Below, piece by piece: positions 28,324-33,018 of a stretch of DNA of 33,018 bases (position 1 is its first letter; the number at the start of each line of letters is the position of its first letter). This DNA comes from a virus: positions 1-33,018 of the IMG/VR virus record IMGVR_UViG_3300025687_000178; one strand, written 5' to 3'. The notes under the pieces are model-generated. The model ran no database searches and was not told the DNA's origin. It saw nothing but the letters and a program-made list of their open reading frames with translations. The translations under genes and the position numbers were made by a program.

Positions 28324-30108
28324 ATGTCTGACGCATTACAAACATATGTGTCTGTTATGGCTGGTGGACTTGTAACTAACGTTGATCCACTTACACAGTC
28401 AAACAACTTCTCAGGTAGTGCAGTACGTCTTGTAAACATGGAACCTTCACTTGAGGGTGGATACAGACGAATAAGTGGTTTTGAAAACTCTTATGGTACA
28501 CTTCCCGGTACAGGTAAAGTATTAGGACTTTCTGTCAACGGTGATATTAATCAGGGTGTACTTGGGTGTAGAGCACCTTCTTCTGGTAGCAACTATCTGC
28601 ATTGGTATAATCACTACTATGATGTACCATTAGGTACAGGAGAAGGTTCAGGTTTTACTGTTGGTGAAACTGTTACAGGTGTAGTTAGTTCTGGTGACAG
28701 TACTGCAGTTGCAGCATCAGGTACAGTAATATCCAAAACTGCAGATGCTATTGTAGTAAACTTTGGTAGAATACCAGATAATATATTTGCTACAGGTAAC
28801 GTACTTACAGGTGGTACATCTAGTGCAACAGGTACAGTATCAAGTACTCCTACTGTAATAGGTTGGACTGCAGTTACTACAGCAGGTAGCCCTACAATGA
28901 CAGGGGTTGACGTAGTAAGGTTTGAACGTTATAATTGGACAGAAGAAATCTTACTACTAACTGATGGTGTTAATCCTGCAGCTAAGTATAACGGTACAAC
29001 GTATACGCAGATTACACACGCAAATGCACCAACAGATCCTAAGTTTTCTAGTGCCTTTGCAAATCATCTTTGGTTAGCTGGTGATCCTGCAGAACCCTTT
29101 AACATATATTTTTCTGCTCCTAATGCAGATACAGACTTTGATCCAGCAAACGGTGCAGGTGTAATCAACATAGGCTTTACTGTAACTCAGTTAAAATCTT
29201 TTCGTAACCAACTTTATGTATTTGGTCAGAACCAGATCAAACGTATTATAGGTGATAACTATTCTAACTTTACAGTTGAAAACGTAACGAATGACTTGGG
29301 GTGTGTTGCACCTGATACTGTGGTAGAGTTTGGTGGTGATATTATCTTCTTAGGACCAGATGGTATTCGTCCTATTTCAGGTACATCACGTATTGGTGAC
29401 GTTGAACTTGAAACTGTTTCTCGTGAGATTCAAAAGACATTTGAGAACTACACAGCTAACGAGGACGTAACTAAACTTAAAGCTCTTGTAATACGAAGAA
29501 AGTCACAGTTTAGGTTGTTCTTTGAAGCTAACACTTCTTTGTCACTACTGGCAGCTATACGTAAAGGCCCAACTGCACAGTCTACATTTGAATATAGTCA
29601 GCTTGTAGGTGTTGAAGCAACAGCAGTAGCTAGTGGTTACATAGGTCAGTTTGAGTTTGTATTACATGGAGACAGTACAGGCAAGGTACATAAACAAGAA
29701 GAAGGTGATTCATTTGCTGGCTCTGAAATATTCAGTGTGTACCAAACTCCGTATTACTTTATGGGTGATCCAGAAGTTCGTAAAGTATTTTATAAAGTTA
29801 AGACCTTTCTTAAAACTGAAGGTGAGGCTTTAATTAACGTAGGTATAGACTTTAACTTTGGTGACTCTGAAATAAACACACCAGAAAACTTTTCATTAAC
29901 TACTGCAGGTGCAGCTTCTTTGTTTGATGCAGCATCTACAATCTACGATACAACAGACATATACGATGGCAACCCATCACCAACCAGAACAACGAATATA
30001 AGTGGATCAGGGGATTCTATTTCGGTATCTTACGTTACCAATAGTACAAGCCCAAGTCATACAATACAGGCCGTATCCATACTGTATGGCACAGGCGACA
30101 GGAGATAA
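28324..30108 (+). CDS. Tail nozzle/tubular protein (594 aa)
   Basis: Gly/Thr/Val-rich, beta-rich protein with repeated strand-turn units, for example LLLTDGVNPAAKYNGTTYTQ, KSFRNQLYVFGQNQIKRIIG and GGDIIFLGPDGIRPISGTSR, typical of the beta-propeller nozzle proteins of short-tailed phages (T7 gp12 group). It would form the tail tube end through which DNA leaves. Confidence 0.78.
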   Translation: MSDALQTYVSVMAGGLVTNVDPLTQSNNFSGSAVRLVNMEPSLEGGYRRISGFENSYGTLPGTGKVLGLSVNGDINQGVLGCRAPSSGSNYLHWYNHYYDVPLGTGEGSGFTVGETVTGVVSSGDSTAVAASGTVISKTADAIVVNFGRIPDNIFATGNVLTGGTSSATGTVSSTPTVIGWTAVTTAGSPTMTGVDVVRFERYNWTEEILLLTDGVNPAAKYNGTTYTQITHANAPTDPKFSSAFANHLWLAGDPAEPFNIYFSAPNADTDFDPANGAGVINIGFTVTQLKSFRNQLYVFGQNQIKRIIGDNYSNFTVENVTNDLGCVAPDTVVEFGGDIIFLGPDGIRPISGTSRIGDVELETVSREIQKTFENYTANEDVTKLKALVIRRKSQFRLFFEANTSLSLLAAIRKGPTAQSTFEYSQLVGVEATAVASGYIGQFEFVLHGDSTGKVHKQEEGDSFAGSEIFSVYQTPYYFMGDPEVRKVFYKVKTFLKTEGEALINVGIDFNFGDSEINTPENFSLTTAGAASLFDAASTIYDTTDIYDGNPSPTRTTNISGSGDSISVSYVTNSTSPSHTIQAVSILYGTGDRR

Positions 30109-30114
30109 AAATTT

Positions 30115-30618
30115 TTGGTGGTATTAAGAAAAGAAGCAAAAGAAAAAGGTTTTTTAAAATATTATACTGGTAAACCTTGTATACATGGTCATGTTTCTTA
30201 TAGGCTTACATCTACAGGGTGTTGTTTAGAATGTGCAAAATTAAGAAAACCAGATGGACTACACAAAGAACGTGTAAAAAAATATAAACAAAAAAACAAA
30301 CAGAAAATAAAAGAATACCAAAGAGCTTATCAAAAAAGACCAGAAGTAAAAGCTAGAAGAGCAGCAACTCAAAAAAATAGAGAGTACTTAAAATATAGTT
30401 CTTGTAATATAGTAAAAGAACTTAATCTAAAAAATGCCATGGATGATATTTATTTAGAGTGCAGAAAAATAACAGAGGATACAGGTGTGATACATCACGT
30501 AGATCATATAATACCTTTAAAAGGTGTAAATGTGTGCGGTTTGCATGTTCCGTGGAATCTTCAGATAATTACAAGGAAAGAAAATCTTTGTAAATCAAAT
30601 AGGTATGAGGAAATGTAA
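30115..30618 (+). CDS. HNH endonuclease (167 aa), TTG start
   Basis: Contains an HNH site: [11 protein letters not shown] (H127-H128-V129-D130-H131) with later N148 and N157..K160 ([14 protein letters not shown]). N-terminal Cys/His pairs (PCIHGH, CCLEC) suggest a zinc module. The region is more AT-rich than its neighbours and very Lys-rich. It sits between the tail nozzle and tail fibre genes, as a free-standing homing endonuclease would. Starts at TTG (30115), with GGAG 10 bases upstream; no ATG is available nearby. Confidence 0.85.
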   Translation: MVVLRKEAKEKGFLKYYTGKPCIHGHVSYRLTSTGCCLECAKLRKPDGLHKERVKKYKQKNKQKIKEYQRAYQKRPEVKARRAATQKNREYLKYSSCNIVKELNLKNAMDDIYLECRKITEDTGVIHHVDHIIPLKGVNVCGLHVPWNLQIITRKENLCKSNRYEEM

Positions 30619-30620
30619 TT

Positions 30621-33018
30621 ATGGCAGGGTATACCCGACAATCTTCAGCAGACATTGTGGCAACAGCCGTTGTACGAGCTAACCCGTTAAACCTAGAGTT
30701 TGACCAAGTACTTGCTGCGTTTAATGCTTCAACTGGACACAAGCACGATGGTACTGCAGCAGAGGGCGCATACGTACCACTTATTGCTGATTCAGATGCA
30801 CTTAATAAAGTAGTTATAGATACATCAAATAATCGTGTTGGTGTATTTGTAGAGGTATCTGCTGCAGCCGTAGAGCAAGTTAGATTCCAAGATGGTCTTA
30901 TCACTCCTGTCACAGATAACGATATTGATCTTGGTACATCTAGCCTAGAGTTTAAAGACTTGTACCTAGATGGTACTGCCACCATTGACACATTGCAAGT
31001 TGATGAGAATGCTACGATTACAGGCAACCTTACAGTAAATGGTAATGCTACTCTTGGTAATGCTGCTACTGACACTGTAACCTTTACTGCTGATATTGCT
31101 TCTGCACTTCTTCCTTCTGCTGACGATACATACGACTTAGGTGCTACAGGCTCTGAGTGGCGTAATCTTTACATTGATGGTATTGCTAACATTGATAGTC
31201 TTGTAGCTGACACTGCAGACATTAACGGTGGTACAATTGATGCTGCTACCATTGGTGGAACAACTGCTGCTGCTGGTACGTTTACAACCCTTACAGCTAC
31301 AGGTACATCTACACTTACTACTGTTGATATTAACGGCGGTGCTATAGATAACACGGTAATTGGTGGTACTACTGCAGCAGCCATTACAGGTACAACCATT
31401 ACAGGTACATCTCTTGTAGGTCCACTTACAGGAAACGTGACAGGCAACGTAACAGGAAATCTCACAGGTAACGTTACGGGCAATGTCACTGGTAATGTTA
31501 CAGGAGACTTAACGGGTGACGTTACAGGTAATCTTGTAGGTACAACTTCAACAGCTAAAAACCTTAACCCTGCATCTGACAGCCTGTATGACTTAGGTAC
31601 TACTTCTGTTCGTTGGGCAAACATCTACGGTGATGCCGCTAACATTACTGCAATTACAGGTGCTTTGACAGGTAACGTCACTGGTAACGTAACAGGTAAT
31701 GTTACTGGCAATGTTACGGGTAACGTGACGGGAGACTTGACAGGAGATGTCACAGGGGATGTAACTGGCAACCTAACGGGTAATGTCACAGGAAATGTTA
31801 CAGGAAACGTAACTGGTAATGTGACGGGGGATCTGACAGGAGATGTTACGGGTAATGTCACAGGAAACCTTACAGGGAATGTAACTTCTACGGGTGCAAA
31901 CTCTTTTGGTTCTATTACTGTATCAGGTGCAGCTACCTTTAATGGTAACACTACTATTGGTAATGCAGCTACAGACACTGTTACAATTACAGCAGACGTA
32001 GCCTCTAACCTTATACCAAGTGCAGACAGTACATATAGTTTAGGTGACAGTTCTAACTATTGGTCACATGGATACATTGACGCAATTACTACAACAGGTA
32101 ACGTTATTGTAGGCGGTGACTTAACTGTAAATGGTACAACAACTACGATTAGCACAACTAACACTGTAGTTGCTGACTTGTTAATGGAACTAGGTAATGG
32201 TACTACAGGTACACCTTCTAATGATGCTGGTATTGTCATTGAACGTGGTACATCTGATAATGCCTTTATTGGTTGGGATGAAAGTGCAGATAAGTTTACT
32301 GTAGGTACAGGTACATTTACAGGTGCATCTACAGGTGATCTTACGATTACTACAGGTACACTTGTAGCTAACATTGAAGGTAATGTTACAGGTAATATAA
32401 CAGGTAACGTTACTGGTGATCTAACAGGTAATGCAGATACTGCAACTGCACTACAAACTGCACGTACTATTGGGGGTGTTAGCTTTGACGGTACGGCTAA
32501 TATAAACTTACCCGGTGTTAATACAACAGGTAATCAGGATACCTCTGGTAATGCTGCAACAGCTACAGCTTTAGAAACTGCACGTACAATTGCTGGTCAG
32601 TCTTTTGATGGTACAGCTAACATTAGTATTGCACCTACGGATCTTACAGGTGTAACTGCCACTGCTACTGAAATAAATATCATGGATGGTGATACAGCAG
32701 CTACAGCTACCACTCTTGCAGATGCAGATAGAGTTGTAGTTAATGATGCTGGCACTATGAAGCAGGTAGCACTAACTGACTTTGAGACATACTTCGAAAG
32801 TGCATTAGATACACTAAGCAATGTGACTACAGTAGGTGCTCTTGATAGTGGTAGCATTACAAGTAACTTTGGTTCTATTAATAATGGATCAAGTGCTATC
32901 ACCACTACAGGTACAATTACATTTGGTACTCTGTCAGATGGTACAGACAGTGTAACTGATATTGTAACCAGTGTAGGTACAGGATCTACTAACTCTGAGC
33001 TACCAACTGCTGCAGCCG
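30621..33018 (+). CDS. Tail fibre with TGN-V/L repeats, C-terminus cut by window edge
   Basis: At least 799 residues of a Thr/Gly/Asn/Val-rich fibre. The protein begins MAGYTRQSSADIVATAVVRA. Three or four copies of a block of the form D/S-..-Y-D-L-G-..-W/F-..-Y-..-G (for example DDTYDLGATGSEWRNLYIDG) lie along it; long runs of the unit [V/L]TG[N/D] lie at 31425-31541 and 31665-31886, with a shorter run near 32380-32430. This architecture makes long trimeric beta-helical fibres that bind host receptors. The repeats use many different synonymous codons. The missing end probably carries the receptor-binding or chaperone domain. Confidence 0.9.
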   Translation, partial: MAGYTRQSSADIVATAVVRANPLNLEFDQVLAAFNASTGHKHDGTAAEGAYVPLIADSDALNKVVIDTSNNRVGVFVEVSAAAVEQVRFQDGLITPVTDNDIDLGTSSLEFKDLYLDGTATIDTLQVDENATITGNLTVNGNATLGNAATDTVTFTADIASALLPSADDTYDLGATGSEWRNLYIDGIANIDSLVADTADINGGTIDAATIGGTTAAAGTFTTLTATGTSTLTTVDINGGAIDNTVIGGTTAAAITGTTITGTSLVGPLTGNVTGNVTGNLTGNVTGNVTGNVTGDLTGDVTGNLVGTTSTAKNLNPASDSLYDLGTTSVRWANIYGDAANITAITGALTGNVTGNVTGNVTGNVTGNVTGDLTGDVTGDVTGNLTGNVTGNVTGNVTGNVTGDLTGDVTGNVTGNLTGNVTSTGANSFGSITVSGAATFNGNTTIGNAATDTVTITADVASNLIPSADSTYSLGDSSNYWSHGYIDAITTTGNVIVGGDLTVNGTTTTISTTNTVVADLLMELGNGTTGTPSNDAGIVIERGTSDNAFIGWDESADKFTVGTGTFTGASTGDLTITTGTLVANIEGNVTGNITGNVTGDLTGNADTATALQTARTIGGVSFDGTANINLPGVNTTGNQDTSGNAATATALETARTIAGQSFDGTANISIAPTDLTGVTATATEINIMDGDTAATATTLADADRVVVNDAGTMKQVALTDFETYFESALDTLSNVTTVGALDSGSITSNFGSINNGSSAITTTGTITFGTLSDGTDSVTDIVTSVGTGSTNSELPTAAA
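31425..31886 (+). repeat. Coding repeat array of [V/L]TG[N/D] units in the tail fibre
   Basis: Two runs (31425-31541, about 9-10 units; 31665-31886, about 18 units) of a four-residue unit. The DNA units differ at most third positions (Gly as GGT/GGC/GGA/GGG; Val as GTC/GTA/GTT/GTG; Thr as ACT/ACA/ACG/ACC; Asn as AAC/AAT), although the protein repeats closely. Confidence 0.88.

Noticed and set aside
31425-31886. CRISPR-like or minisatellite array
   Set aside because: The repeats are in frame, encode VTGN-type units, and have no spacers or constant-length repeat; they are part of the fibre gene.
30569-32905. Several open minus-strand frames of 100-170 codons opposite the tail fibre
   Set aside because: They are mirror readings of the Thr/Gly/Val/Asn repeats and give Pro/Val/Leu-rich low-complexity strings without ribosome sites; the plus-strand fibre is continuous through them.
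30621-33018. Diversity-generating retroelement target in the tail fibre
   Set aside because: No reverse transcriptase and no template/variable repeat pair is seen in the window; the fibre C-terminus is missing, so this cannot be judged further.

Overview
The window is a piece of a tailed double-stranded DNA phage with a short (podovirus-like) tail, or of an integrated copy of one. It carries no host genes. The strongest placement clue is the DNA polymerase at the left edge. It is a family A enzyme whose exonuclease domain is followed by a DnaJ-type zinc motif (CxxCxGxG), an arrangement known from the marine phage HMO-2011 and its relatives, which infect marine Alphaproteobacteria (SAR116, Roseobacter, SAR11). 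ThyX, a DUF932 protein, a GTA-type holin, an M15 peptidase and many small Lys/Gly-rich proteins fit the same group. The host cannot be fixed from this sequence.

Layout. Positions 1-11815 are one leftward (minus-strand) early block of about 28 tightly packed genes, most of them overlapping by a few bases. In transcription order it runs: a 194-aa protein of unknown function; small accessory genes, two of them membrane proteins and one a helix-turn-helix protein; a Cys-rich 229-aa protein; a SleB-type cell-wall hydrolase; a DUF932 protein; a tyrosine integrase starting with TTG; a zinc/TOPRIM primase; a DnaB/gp4-type helicase; ThyX; three small genes; and DNA polymerase, cut by the window edge. 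Positions 11816-12681 hold no gene. They contain two large inverted repeats, perfect palindromes, direct repeats and a candidate rightward promoter, and probably form the early/late switch region, perhaps also a replication origin. Positions 12682-33018 are the rightward late block: small basic proteins, a DUF1127-type micro-protein, lysis genes (holins and an M15 endopeptidase), terminase, portal, a 993-aa virion-associated protein, scaffold, major capsid protein, a putative decoration protein, tail proteins, an HNH endonuclease, and a repetitive tail fibre cut by the right edge.

How it works together. The left block supplies replication (polymerase, helicase, primase, ThyX for dTMP) and potentially integration. 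The right block supplies packaging, capsid, tail and lysis. The integrase implies a possible temperate lifestyle, but no classical repressor or attP was recognised.

Most notable finding. Seven exact copies of a 15-bp sequence built on a palindrome (GTCCAATGTTGGACA) lie between 8.8 and 12.1 kb and, by eye, nowhere else. Three sit as near-identical cassettes just upstream of start codons, three lie inside coding sequence (two adding the same eight residues to unrelated proteins), and one forms a perfect 20-bp palindrome in the control region. This looks like a dispersed operator set or a small mobile palindrome.
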